Assembly: GCA_028687935.1 (NCBI GenBank)
Contig: JAQTZE010000001.1
Coordinates: forward strand, 62,001-126,000
Direction of reading: 5' to 3'
DNA: 64,000 nucleotides
Origin: Sulfurimonas sp.
Lineage (GTDB): Bacteria; Campylobacterota; Campylobacteria; Campylobacterales; Sulfurimonadaceae
The position numbers and the translations under genes are program-made. Below are positions 38,327 to 47,046 of the stretch, one piece after another. How positions within the stretch are numbered: the first letter of the stretch is position 1; every line of letters begins with the position of its first letter. The notes beneath the pieces were generated by a model. That model did no database searches and had not been told where the DNA came from. It was given only the letters and a program-made list of their open reading frames with translations.

Positions 38327-40816
38327 ATGCAGATTTTCGAGGATTACGTGTTAAAAGCATCTCACGATGAGATGTTTGATGAAAATAAAAATATAAAAAA
38401 GCATTGGCAAGAGATTGCTGATAGTCTTGAGAGTTCTGGTTTTGATGAACTTGAGAGTAAACAAAACGAGATAGACTGGTTTTTAAAAGAGAATGACGTT
38501 ACCTATAATGTGTATGAAAATCTTGATGCTAAAGTAAACCGTTCATGGAGTCTTGACCCTATTCCTTTTGTTATCTCTTCGCAGGAGTGGGATGAGACAG
38601 CGATAGGGCTCAAGCAACGGGCGAAACTTTTGAATCTTATTCTCAAAGACCTCTACTCCGAGAGAAAACTTATCAAAGAAAATATCATACCCGCAGAGGT
38701 GATTTTTGCTCATAAAGGTTTTGCGACTGAAGCTTTTGACTTTGGAAGCAAAGAAAATTTCCAGCTCTATTTTTATGCTGCAGATATGGCAAGAGGTCCC
38801 AATGGAAAAATGTGGGTTGTTAATGACAGAGCCCAAGCCCCATCAGGTCTTGGATACGCTTTAGAAAATAGACTCACAATGAATGCCATCTCAAAAGGAC
38901 TCTATCCAGAGACACCAAGAAAGAGACTTTTTCACTTTTTTGAAGACTTTAGAAATCTGTTCCAAAATCTCAGTTCAGAGCAGGAGAGTGTTTCTGTACT
39001 GCTGACACCTGGACCCTACAATGAGACCTACTTTGAACATGCATTTTTAAGCTCTTATCTCAATCTTACCCTTGCGCAAGGGGATGACTTACTTGTCAAA
39101 AATGACGCCCTCTGGCTGAAGAGTCTTGGCGGACTCAAAAAAGTACAAACACTCCTACGAAGAGTCGATGATAGATATTGTGATCCGCTTGAACTCAATG
39201 ACAGCTCAAGACTCGGAGTATCAGGACTTTTGGATGCTGCGAGAGTCGGTAATGTCAACTTGATAAATCCAATAGGCAGTGCGATCCTTGAAAATATCGG
39301 GCTGAACCCTTTTATGGAAAAAGCCTGCGAATATCTTTTGGGAGAAAAACTCATCCTCCCTCAAATAGCGACATGGTGGTGTGGTCAGGAAAAAGCGCTC
39401 AAGTTTGTGCTTAAAAATCTTGAGACACTGATTGTCAAAAATATTGATAGAACAGTAACAGTAGAAGCCTTCTTTTGTAAAAAAATGCGTGAAGAAGAGT
39501 TGGAGAATTTACGCGAAAAAATTATTAAAAATCCTTATCAGTATGTAGCGCAAGAGGAGATAAACTTCTCTACTATACCCTTTTATGCAGATAAAAAAAT
39601 CGAGCCAAGAAATGCTTCAATACGTGCGTTTAGTATCAAAGTAGGGGATGACTATTCTGTTATGAATGGTGGACTTGTTCGCGTTTCTGCTACAAAAGAT
39701 TCTCTGCTTGTCTCTTCACAAAAAGGCGGAACAAGTAAAGACCTTTGGATACTCGGCAAAGATGATCTAGAGATGTGTATCCTGAGTAGTTTTAAATACT
39801 CAAAATATGTAGATACCTCTATCGAAAACCTCTCTACACTCAAAGCGGAAAATCTTTTTTGGCTTGGACGTTATTTGGCTCGCTCTATTACAACAACAAG
39901 ATTTGTGCTGCAGATAGTAAAAAAATTGGCTAGCTTTTATAGATTTGATATGCAAAGTACAAAAGAATCACAAGAAATTTTACATACTGCTCTGACACAT
40001 CTTACGATGACCTATCCAGGGTTTTTATCTCTCAAAGAACACTCAAGTGAAGCCATTATGGATGAGATACTCTCTGTGATAAAAGATACTTCGCGTCCAG
40101 GAACTCTTACCTATACATTATTTATGCTTTTAAACGCAAACCTCAATCTCAAAGATATCTTGGCGATGGAGTCATGGAAGCTTCATGACAAGATGAAAAA
40201 TGAGTGGTTTGAGTTTTTAAACTCTGAAAAAAAGTCAAATATCTATATCGCTGGTAAACTTGAAAATACGCTGATTTATCTTATGGCATATAAAGAACTT
40301 GTCCAAGAGAGTATCTTCAAAGAGCAGGGGCTTTTGCTTTATGAGATCGGTTCTAAGATAGAAGATACAATACTGCTTCTCTCTTTGTGTCGCTCGCTCA
40401 TGACGCTTGATATTGATAAATCGATGGAGTATGATATCTTAGACTCACTGCTTCATACTATGGAGAGTTTTAATGCCTATAGAGCGCATTATAAAAGCTC
40501 GCTCATGTTGGAAAATGTAGTCGAGTTTGTCGTACTTAACAGACAATTTCCAAAATCAATTATTCATATTTGTAAAGAGCTCATAGATGACTTTAAGATA
40601 CTTCCAAAATCTAAAGAGATAGTGAGTGATTATGAAGAACCGATCTATAAAGCTTATAAGATATTAGAGTCGATGGAGATCTCAAAAGTGTTACGATTAA
40701 AAGAAGATGAAGTCGTATTCTTTGAGTTTGACAGACTTTTAGCAGAGTTGTCGCAACTCTATATCGATTGTTCTAATGAGTTTACGAAAACATATTTTTC
40801 ACATAATGACGAGTAA
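38327..40816 (+). CDS. Circularly permuted ATP-grasp ligase fused to alpha-E domain
   Basis: 829 aa. Residues 1 to about 490 form the circularly permuted ATP-grasp (DUF404/DUF407-type) region, with RAKLLNLILKDLYSE, VLLTPGPYNETYFEHAFL and LLRRVDDRYCDPLELN. From about 515 to 820 is an alpha-E domain opening with NLFWLGRYLARSITTTRF. ATP-grasp enzymes join a carboxylate to an amine with ATP; the product here is unknown. The same two parts occur as separate genes on the opposite strand (44332-45696 and 43658-44329). It directly abuts the transglutaminase-DUF2126 gene and sits 2 bases before the next. Confidence 0.9.
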   Translation: MQIFEDYVLKASHDEMFDENKNIKKHWQEIADSLESSGFDELESKQNEIDWFLKENDVTYNVYENLDAKVNRSWSLDPIPFVISSQEWDETAIGLKQRAKLLNLILKDLYSERKLIKENIIPAEVIFAHKGFATEAFDFGSKENFQLYFYAADMARGPNGKMWVVNDRAQAPSGLGYALENRLTMNAISKGLYPETPRKRLFHFFEDFRNLFQNLSSEQESVSVLLTPGPYNETYFEHAFLSSYLNLTLAQGDDLLVKNDALWLKSLGGLKKVQTLLRRVDDRYCDPLELNDSSRLGVSGLLDAARVGNVNLINPIGSAILENIGLNPFMEKACEYLLGEKLILPQIATWWCGQEKALKFVLKNLETLIVKNIDRTVTVEAFFCKKMREEELENLREKIIKNPYQYVAQEEINFSTIPFYADKKIEPRNASIRAFSIKVGDDYSVMNGGLVRVSATKDSLLVSSQKGGTSKDLWILGKDDLEMCILSSFKYSKYVDTSIENLSTLKAENLFWLGRYLARSITTTRFVLQIVKKLASFYRFDMQSTKESQEILHTALTHLTMTYPGFLSLKEHSSEAIMDEILSVIKDTSRPGTLTYTLFMLLNANLNLKDILAMESWKLHDKMKNEWFEFLNSEKKSNIYIAGKLENTLIYLMAYKELVQESIFKEQGLLLYEIGSKIEDTILLLSLCRSLMTLDIDKSMEYDILDSLLHTMESFNAYRAHYKSSLMLENVVEFVVLNRQFPKSIIHICKELIDDFKILPKSKEIVSDYEEPIYKAYKILESMEISKVLRLKEDEVVFFEFDRLLAELSQLYIDCSNEFTKTYFSHNDE

Positions 40817-40818
40817 AA

Positions 40819-41772
40819 ATGATATATACAATTTACCACAAAACAGAATTTAGATACCAGAGCATGGTGACATACAGCCACAATATGGCACGACTTAAGC
40901 CAAGAGAGACAGGGTATCAAAAGGTGTTGGACTTTTCACTCGAGATAGATGCATTTCCTTTTGAAAAACGCGAGTTTCTCAATATGTTTGGCAATGTATG
41001 TACTCATATTGTGATCAAAAATTCACACCTTTCTTTGAGTGTTACGGGAAGGTCAAGAGTAGAGATTTTTCCAGAAATTATCGATGCACATATAGCAAAC
41101 ATCAAAGCCAATAGTATTACGTACAAAGCTGCAAAAGAGCGTTTAAAAAGCTTTGTCGCTGCAGATATGCAAGCCAAACAGTTTATGTTTGACTCTGAGC
41201 TTATCGCGCCTGCAACAGAGGAGATGAAAGCCTATGCGCTTGAATCTTTTAAAGATGAGAGAGATCTTTTTGAAGCGGCGAATGAATTTATGGGCAGAAT
41301 CTATCATGATTTTGAATTTCTCTCTGGCTTTAGTGATGTAACAACACCTGTGAGTGAGATATTTAAGGCCAAGAAAGGGGTGTGTCAAGATTTTGCACAG
41401 CTAGCAATCTCAGCACTGCGAGGCATTGGTCTGCCATGTAAATATGTGAGTGGCTATATCGAAACAGTTCCCGCTGAGGGAGAGAAAAAACTCTTTGGTA
41501 CAGATGCATCCCATGCGTGGTTTTCACTCTATATTCCAAACGCAGGCTGGATAGAGTTTGATCCGACAAATAACGTCATACCGAAACATCAGCATATTCT
41601 CCTTGGATATGGAAGAGACTATGCAGATATCGCGCCGCTTAAAGGCGTCGTCTTTAGCAGTGGTGGAAGCCGTTTATCAGTGATGGTGGATGTGAGAGAA
41701 GAAGAGTTGCAAGAGCAAAGTCAAGAGCAAAGCTTTTTTGGTTTTAAAAGCCAAACGCAAACACAAAGCTAA
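40819..41772 (+). CDS. Transglutaminase-like cysteine protease
   Basis: 317 aa. An N-terminal bacterial transglutaminase domain (YTIYHKTEFRYQSMVTYSHN) is followed by the core with all three catalytic positions: KKGVCQDFAQLA (Cys about 188), DASHAWFSLY (His about 231) and IEFDPTNN (Asp about 248). It ends in a glutamine/serine-rich tail. In these loci the family is predicted to cleave or transfer the amide bonds made by the neighbouring ligases. It is the last gene of the plus-strand operon. Confidence 0.9.
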   Translation: MIYTIYHKTEFRYQSMVTYSHNMARLKPRETGYQKVLDFSLEIDAFPFEKREFLNMFGNVCTHIVIKNSHLSLSVTGRSRVEIFPEIIDAHIANIKANSITYKAAKERLKSFVAADMQAKQFMFDSELIAPATEEMKAYALESFKDERDLFEAANEFMGRIYHDFEFLSGFSDVTTPVSEIFKAKKGVCQDFAQLAISALRGIGLPCKYVSGYIETVPAEGEKKLFGTDASHAWFSLYIPNAGWIEFDPTNNVIPKHQHILLGYGRDYADIAPLKGVVFSSGGSRLSVMVDVREEELQEQSQEQSFFGFKSQTQTQS

Positions 41773-41804
41773 GCAAAAAAACTCTAAACTAAGAATTTTT
41801 TGCT
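41772..41804. terminator. Shared hairpin at the junction of the two convergent amidoligase operons
   Basis: AGCAAAAAA (41772-41780) pairs with TTTTTTGCT (41796-41804) around a 15-base loop. It overlaps the last codons of the minus-strand gene and starts at the plus-strand stop, so it can serve both operons. Confidence 0.6.
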
Positions 41805-42721
41805 ATTCTAAACGCAACTGCGTTTTCAAAGATAAGTGCATTTTTATAAGAGCACGTGATGACACCATTGCATGGAGCAATGATTTTGTGAACAACTTTT
41901 CCCTCAAGTGCATGGATGATTTGCCCTATTACTTCATTTTCTTTGACCTGAGTCCCTATTTTTTTGATTGGGACAAAAATACCACTATTTGGTGTTTTGA
42001 CGATGAGCATATCTTCATTTGTGATAATAGTTGACTCATAACCGCCTAAAAATTTATGTTGGAGGATGTTGTTTTTGTTGAGAAAATTGACGAGTGCTTC
42101 AAAAATCTCATCAGAATCCACTTGTAATTCTGTCGTACTCGGACAGACGATAGAATGCGCTTTTGTCTCCCAAAGTTGCCAGTTATACTGCAACGATACT
42201 GTGTCAGTCGGTTTAAGATCTTTATAGTGAATGATCTTTAGACCAAATTTTTTGGCATCTTCAAGATCTTCAAAACCAGACTTGAACTCTTTGACATAGG
42301 GCATACAAGTCGATAAGTCATCCCTTGTTTCAAGAATAACGCCATGCGTATAGCCTTGTATGGCATCAAATACTTTTTTCGTGATCCTTTGCGTCGTCTC
42401 ACCTTTGTCATAACCTGGAAACATCATATTGAGATTTGTTTTATCCAAAGGCCAGAAGCGCTCATTGATATTGAGTGCATAATGGTTTATAGATGGGATG
42501 ATTAAAATATTTCCAAGAATTTTTTTGGAATCACTGAGACTGTTTTGTAAAAAATCAACAAGTTTGGAAGCCGTGTAAAGAGGCAGAATGGTCTTGCCTT
42601 CCATTGCTCCAACGATAGCAACGCTTGGTGCTTTTGGATCACTCCCTTGAAAAAAGTAGCCCTCAACAACAAGAGGCTCACGATTGAGTGAAGTGATCTT
42701 GATTATCTCAATTTTCTGCAT
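41789..42721 (-). CDS. Aspartoacylase/AstE-like protein lacking zinc ligands (probable pseudoenzyme)
   Basis: About 310 aa from ATG 42721, chosen because GGAGG lies 5 bases upstream; TTG 42733 would give four more residues. It is a paralogue of the adjacent 42708-43658 product: the shared framework includes IPSINHYAL against YPGINALGI and NLNMMFPG against DLNRVFPG. The zinc motif HGDE is replaced by AMEGK, the second histidine (IDIHSS) by LETRDD, and the catalytic-region arginine of DLNR is gone. The C-terminal beta-rich domain is kept. Inference: a non-catalytic partner, perhaps a binding or regulatory subunit. It overlaps its neighbour by 14 bases and closes the four-gene operon. Confidence 0.75.
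   Translation of the reverse strand: MQKIEIIKITSLNREPLVVEGYFFQGSDPKAPSVAIVGAMEGKTILPLYTASKLVDFLQNSLSDSKKILGNILIIPSINHYALNINERFWPLDKTNLNMMFPGYDKGETTQRITKKVFDAIQGYTHGVILETRDDLSTCMPYVKEFKSGFEDLEDAKKFGLKIIHYKDLKPTDTVSLQYNWQLWETKAHSIVCPSTTELQVDSDEIFEALVNFLNKNNILQHKFLGGYESTIITNEDMLIVKTPNSGIFVPIKKIGTQVKENEVIGQIIHALEGKVVHKIIAPCNGVITCSYKNALIFENAVAFRIAKNS
41810..41825. repeat. Inverted pair of AAACGCA motifs next to the shared terminator
   Basis: AAACGCA-AC-TGCGTTT lies in the 3' end of the minus-strand gene, 6 bases beyond the terminator hairpin. Inverted motif pairs at gene ends are a known habit of DNA uptake sequences in other bacteria. Confidence 0.75.
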
Positions 42722-43658
42722 CATTGCCTCCAAAAATACGCGCGATTAGCGAACCTTCATACACAACTGGATACTCTCTGAGTGTAAATAAAATACCATC
42801 ATGCGGAGCATACATCGTCTCAAAAATCTCTCCATTGAGAGGGTTGACAATATCACCGATCTTGTCATCTTTTTTAATGACATCACAATGGCTCAGTGCT
42901 GCAACGAAAAGACCGCTACAAGGTGAATTGAGATAGTAAACATCTCCTACTTCAGAGGAGAAAGGCTCTCTTACTTCAAACACCTCCTGCGTTTGAATAA
43001 TACCTTCTTTTTGCATGAGGTTGAGGATACCTTTGAGGAGCTGCAGTCCATACTCCTGTGTCAAACGCATTCCAACACCCATCTCTACGACAAGTGTTTT
43101 TGTCCCCATCGTATTGAGTGTATGGGAGAAAGTAGCTTCAAGAACTGTTATGGCATCATGTATCCAGATAAAGTCACAATTGAGCTCTTTTGCAAGAGGA
43201 AGCGTTGCGTTTGAGAACTCTTTGTTGATACGGATTTGCGGTATTTCACGTAAAAAGATGTTTGAAGAGTGGATATCAATAGCGATATCACTTCCTTTGA
43301 CATCAAGTGCGAGCGCATGGACAAGTTGACCAGGAAGAAACTCATCTTCTCCACCGGGAAAGACTCTGTTGAGATCTACTTCATAGAGAGGAAAACCTCG
43401 TGTGATAGAGTCAATACCCAAAGCATTGATACCAGGATAGATATCAATAGTCCCTCGTAAAGTATCAGGATTTGCTTTGAGCCAAGCAGCAAGAAGATAA
43501 GTCACATATTGACCTTCAAGCTCATCTCCATGAATACCGCTGACAATGCTTATGCGTTTAGAATTTTGCAGATTTGAGTTTGCCTCAAATCTGCTTTTTT
43601 TTATGACAAGGTCTTCACCTACGGGGAGTTTGGAGGAAAATATCTCTAGTATCTGCAT
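42708..43658 (-). CDS. Succinylglutamate desuccinylase/aspartoacylase-family zinc hydrolase
   Basis: 316 aa. Zinc-site motifs of the M14-like AstE family are intact: SGIHGDELEG (about 39-48), DLNRVFPG and IDIHSSN (about 131-137), with a conserved acid in VVEMGVG. Members cleave N-acyl amino acids or amide bonds. In this operon it would hydrolyse or trim an amide product made by the ATP-grasp enzyme; the substrate is unknown. Its start shares one base with the alpha-E stop (TAATG). Confidence 0.85.
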   Translation of the reverse strand: MQILEIFSSKLPVGEDLVIKKSRFEANSNLQNSKRISIVSGIHGDELEGQYVTYLLAAWLKANPDTLRGTIDIYPGINALGIDSITRGFPLYEVDLNRVFPGGEDEFLPGQLVHALALDVKGSDIAIDIHSSNIFLREIPQIRINKEFSNATLPLAKELNCDFIWIHDAITVLEATFSHTLNTMGTKTLVVEMGVGMRLTQEYGLQLLKGILNLMQKEGIIQTQEVFEVREPFSSEVGDVYYLNSPCSGLFVAALSHCDVIKKDDKIGDIVNPLNGEIFETMYAPHDGILFTLREYPVVYEGSLIARIFGGNDAEN

Positions 43659-44329
43659 TATTGTATGATTAAACTCTGTATTTTGTTATGTATTTCATTG
43701 ATAATAGCCTCGTAATCGATACTTTGAGTCTGTTTTTGACTCACACTTATCTCTTCTGTACCTTCTAAAGAGTGTAAAAGATTATGAATGTCTTCAACAA
43801 TAGTGAGTCCTCTTGTTTTGTCATCATCAAATCTAAAGGTAAAATCCGCTTTTTCAACAAGCTGACCAAGTCGTAAAAAATAGTCACTTATCTTTTTGTA
43901 AGAGGCTTTGGATATTTCGCCCCACATTTCAGAGATAAGTGAGTGCGCTTCATCGATGAGCTTATAGTCAATCTCTATGATAGAGTTTGAAGATCTCTGA
44001 AAGAGCGCGTGAAGTGCGATAATCTCTCCAAAAGCCTGAGTATTGAGATGATTACGAGAGATGATTGCGTTTTCTCTTGCGTAGCCTGTGAGTGTTTCAA
44101 GATTTGCTGCATGCTCACCGAATATAGCTTTTTCTAAAAAGTCCTGTGCATTTGTGTATTCAAGTTCCGTGCTAAAATTACTATATAAAGTAATACCAGC
44201 ATCCTTATCAACGTCAATGATTTTATCGTAAGCAATTACTATTTGGTTGAGTGTTGCTTCTGTACGTTCTATATATCTTCCAAGCCAGTATAAGTTTGTG
44301 GCTACATTTGCTGTTAATAGTTGTTCCAT
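43658..44329 (-). CDS. Alpha-E domain protein (stand-alone)
   Basis: 223 aa, all-helical alpha-E (DUF403) protein. It opens with ANVATNLYWLGRYIERTEATL, matching the start of the alpha-E part of the 829-aa fusion. The start is ATG 44329, with GGAGC upstream in the end of the ATP-grasp gene; ATG 44350 would overlap that gene. No catalytic motif is known in the family. It is predicted to work with the neighbouring ATP-grasp enzyme. Confidence 0.85.
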   Translation of the reverse strand: MEQLLTANVATNLYWLGRYIERTEATLNQIVIAYDKIIDVDKDAGITLYSNFSTELEYTNAQDFLEKAIFGEHAANLETLTGYARENAIISRNHLNTQAFGEIIALHALFQRSSNSIIEIDYKLIDEAHSLISEMWGEISKASYKKISDYFLRLGQLVEKADFTFRFDDDKTRGLTIVEDIHNLLHSLEGTEEISVSQKQTQSIDYEAIINEIHNKIQSLIIQ

Positions 44330-44331
44330 TT

Positions 44332-45696
44332 TTATAGCTCCATTACCCATGTATCTTTAAATCCGCCACCCTGTGAGGAGTTGACCAAATAGTTTCCTGC
44401 TTCAAGTGCGTAACGAGTGAGTCCACATTGCCATACTTTGATATCCTCACCCATGACTACATAGGCTCTAAAGTCTGCTTTTCTATCTTTGAGCTCTTTG
44501 TCAAGATAGCACTTTTCATCATAAAACTCTATCAGCTCTTGAGCGATAAATCTTCTTGGATTTGCTTTGATGGCAGTTTTGAGGTCTTCAAGTTGAAGTG
44601 CACTCATCTCATGTCCAAATAAAACACCATAACCTCCAGCTTCGGCAACATCTTTGATAACTAGTTTTTCAATATTCTTAAACACATACTCCATATCCTC
44701 TTTAAAGTAAGGAAGGTATGTCGGTGCATTATGCAATATAGGATCTTCTCCAAGATAGTACTTGATCATCTTAGGAACAAAGTAGTAGATACCTTTATCA
44801 TCTGCTACACCATTTCCAATAGCATTCATCAGCGCCACATTTCCAGCAAGATATGCTTCAACAAGTCCAGGTACACCGATAAGGCTCTCCGGGTTGAAGA
44901 ATGTAGGATCGATAAAATCATCATCAAGTCTTCTATAAATAGAACCAACACGGATGCGTTTGCCATTGTAGTTTTTGAAGTAGACTTTTTTATCTATAAC
45001 TTCGAGTTCATGGGCACGAACAAGCTGTGCATCCATCTCTTGTGCAAGATAACTATGCTCATAATACGCAGAGTTAAATCTTCCTGGAGTCAGGACAACA
45101 TTGATGCCGCCACAGCTTACGTGGTTCATCGCTGATTTGATATAACTTGGATACTGCTTGATAGGCTCGATTTTAAGTTGTTCAAAAAAGTCAGGATAGA
45201 TCTTTCTGTAAGTATCTCTGATAGAAAGAGGATAGCTTGAACCACTTGGAACTCTAAGATTGTCTTCGAGGATAACCCAAGCGTCATTTACCGTATCTTT
45301 TACAAGGTCGATGCCGTTAATATGTGTTCGTATTTTTTTTGATGGAGAGAAGCCTTTAAACTCTTTGAGATAGCCACTTGCTTGCTCAACAAACTCTTGC
45401 GGCACTATCCCTTCTTTGACTATCTTTGCATCTGTATAGAGATCTTCCAAAAAGAGATTTAGCGCTTGTATTCTTTGCTGTAAGCCTTTTTCTATCTTAG
45501 TAAACTCTTCTTTGGAAATAATACGAGGAATAACGTCGAAAGGTAGAGATCTTTCAATGAAGTTACCATCTTTATAAAGGTTGAAGTTGATAGCAAATTT
45601 ATCCATATGATATTTAAATTCATCAATCTTCTGTCTGTCTTGTTTGGAGAAAATTTCCCAAAACTTTTTGTGAAGTTCACTTTCTGTTTCTAACAA
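44332..45696 (-). CDS. Circularly permuted ATP-grasp ligase (stand-alone)
   Basis: 454 aa, first gene of the minus-strand operon. It matches the N-terminal part of the 829-aa fusion: QRIQALNLFLEDLYTDAKI against the RAKLLNLILKDLYSE block, VVLTPGRFNSAYYEHSYLAQ against VLLTPGPYNETYFEHAFL, and IYRRLDDDFIDP. It ends in a glycine-rich ATP-site region (NSSQGGGFKDTWVMEL). The start is TTG 45696 with AGGGG 6 bases upstream. It is a distant paralogue of the fused copy, so the locus holds two ATP-grasp/alpha-E pairs. Confidence 0.88.
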   Translation of the reverse strand: MLETESELHKKFWEIFSKQDRQKIDEFKYHMDKFAINFNLYKDGNFIERSLPFDVIPRIISKEEFTKIEKGLQQRIQALNLFLEDLYTDAKIVKEGIVPQEFVEQASGYLKEFKGFSPSKKIRTHINGIDLVKDTVNDAWVILEDNLRVPSGSSYPLSIRDTYRKIYPDFFEQLKIEPIKQYPSYIKSAMNHVSCGGINVVLTPGRFNSAYYEHSYLAQEMDAQLVRAHELEVIDKKVYFKNYNGKRIRVGSIYRRLDDDFIDPTFFNPESLIGVPGLVEAYLAGNVALMNAIGNGVADDKGIYYFVPKMIKYYLGEDPILHNAPTYLPYFKEDMEYVFKNIEKLVIKDVAEAGGYGVLFGHEMSALQLEDLKTAIKANPRRFIAQELIEFYDEKCYLDKELKDRKADFRAYVVMGEDIKVWQCGLTRYALEAGNYLVNSSQGGGFKDTWVMEL

Positions 45697-45952
45697 TGTA
45701 CACCCCTTTTATTTATAACTTGAAATATTATATCACTACTACCAATACATTACATCATTCATAGTAGCTAAAAATTAATCAGTTTTTGATATATGCTGAT
45801 TGTTTTTTACTAAAAATTTGAAAATTGATTATTTTTAAGACATATATGCAAAGAGCTATAACAGGGATTTTGAAATAAAGAGCAAAGGTGAAAGAAATTA
45901 AAAAAGAGAAAAACTTTAGAGTGCAAGAAAAAAATTGCACTCTCAAAGAGAA
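45697..45952. other. 256-bp A+T-rich gap with inverted repeats
   Basis: Contains the presumed promoter of the minus-strand amidoligase operon. Inverted repeats seen are CTACTA...TAGTAG (about 45738-45768) and AATCAG...CTGATT (about 45777-45801), the latter a possible operator. No open reading frame with a ribosome site was found. The right end holds the terminator of the peroxidase gene. Confidence 0.4.
45918..45943 (-). terminator. Terminator of the di-haem peroxidase gene
   Basis: AGAGTGCAA (45918-45926) pairs with TTGCACTCT (45935-45943), a 9-bp stem with an A/T loop, followed on the minus strand by a T-rich run. It lies 10 bases after the peroxidase stop. Confidence 0.8.
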
Positions 45953-46966
45953 TTAGTTCATATCTGGTTTTGGAGTTGTTGCACTTGAAGCTGGAAGTAT
46001 CGGTAGTGTAAGTGCAGGTTTTCTACCATCAAGAGCTTTAAGGAACTCTTCTATAGAAGTTGCTTCTGCATCTGTAATCTCTGCTCCAAGTTGGATACGA
46101 CCCATTTCAACGATAGCTGCTTTAAGACTCCATACTTGTCCATTGTGGAAGTACGGTGCAGTTTGTGTAATATTTCTAAGTGTAGGAACTTTTACCATTC
46201 CGTTTGCATCACCTTTAAAGTCACCGACATCTTGATATTTGTATGTTGCAGTTACGTTAAACGCATTCATACTTTGACCAAGTGAAATACCTGTGTGACA
46301 AGAAACGCAGCCTTTATCTAAGAAAGTTTTTAAACCCTCTTTTTGTTTTGCGTTCAAAGCTTTTTCGTTTCCATTAAGGTAATCATCATACGCAGAAGGC
46401 GTTACTAGTGTTCTCTCAAAAAGACCGATTGTATCTGTTACTTTTACGAAGTCGATTTTCACATCTTTGCCGTATGCTTTTTTGAATTCTGCTACATACT
46501 CAGGCATAGAGTTTACAGTATCTGCAACGTGTTCTTGTGTTGCTGCCATCTCAGGGTGTGCTTGGATTGGACCTTGTGCTTGTTCTTCAAGGTCTTTTGC
46601 ACGACCATCCCAAAACTGTGCATCAAAGAAGACTGCATTATAAACAGTTGGAGAGTTAAGGTGGTGTGGATTCATCGCCCATTTGTGACCGATTGCAGCT
46701 GGGACGCCATCATCGCCGCCTTCGCTAAGGTTGTGACATGTATTACAAGAGATAATACCGCTTTTTGAGAGTCTTGGGTCAAAGTAGAGTTTTTTGCCAA
46801 GTTCAGTTTTTGCATCTGTGATGTTGTTTCTTGGATCATTGATAAGCTTCATAAGTGCAGATTTTGATGCTGGAATAGGTTTGAGTCCTGCTTCTGTTGC
46901 TTGTGTGCTCAGGCTTGAAGCCATCAAAGAGAGAGAAGTAAACGCGAGTGTAAGTGCTATTTTCAT
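45953..46966 (-). CDS. Periplasmic di-haem cytochrome c peroxidase
   Basis: 337 aa, MauG/CcpA family; reduces hydrogen peroxide with electrons from periplasmic cytochromes. The signal peptide (MKIALTLAFTSLSLMASSLS) is followed by two haem sites, CNTCHNLSEGG (about residue 74) and CVSCHTGIS (about 222), and the domain motifs LGKKLYFDPRLS and VPTLRNITQTAPYFHNG. It ends in a proline/threonine-rich tail. It has its own promoter region and terminator. Confidence 0.93.
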   Translation of the reverse strand: MKIALTLAFTSLSLMASSLSTQATEAGLKPIPASKSALMKLINDPRNNITDAKTELGKKLYFDPRLSKSGIISCNTCHNLSEGGDDGVPAAIGHKWAMNPHHLNSPTVYNAVFFDAQFWDGRAKDLEEQAQGPIQAHPEMAATQEHVADTVNSMPEYVAEFKKAYGKDVKIDFVKVTDTIGLFERTLVTPSAYDDYLNGNEKALNAKQKEGLKTFLDKGCVSCHTGISLGQSMNAFNVTATYKYQDVGDFKGDANGMVKVPTLRNITQTAPYFHNGQVWSLKAAIVEMGRIQLGAEITDAEATSIEEFLKALDGRKPALTLPILPASSATTPKPDMN

Positions 46967-46983
46967 TTATATTCCTTATAATA

Positions 46984-46999
46984 ATTATCAAACGATAAT
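46984..46999. promoter_or_regulatory. Palindrome upstream of the peroxidase gene
   Basis: ATTATC-AAAC-GATAAT lies 18 bases before the start codon; TGGTATTAT (minus strand, about 47015-47023) upstream is a possible extended -10. The A/T-rich dyad resembles operator sites of Fur/PerR-type or Fnr-type regulators only loosely. A peroxide- or oxygen-responsive control would fit the gene, by inference. Confidence 0.45.
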
Positions 47000-47046
47000 C
47001 TTTATCTTTTGTGTAATAATACCAGCATACTCTTAAAGTATAATAA

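Noticed and set aside
41738..42034. 98-aa plus-strand open frame across the operon junction
   Set aside because: Overlaps the end of the transglutaminase gene and the antisense of the aspartoacylase-like gene; no ribosome site.
42722..42733. TTG 42733 and ATG 42724 as starts of the second aspartoacylase-like gene
   Set aside because: The GGAGG ribosome site overlaps or lies too close to these codons; ATG 42721 has the right spacing.
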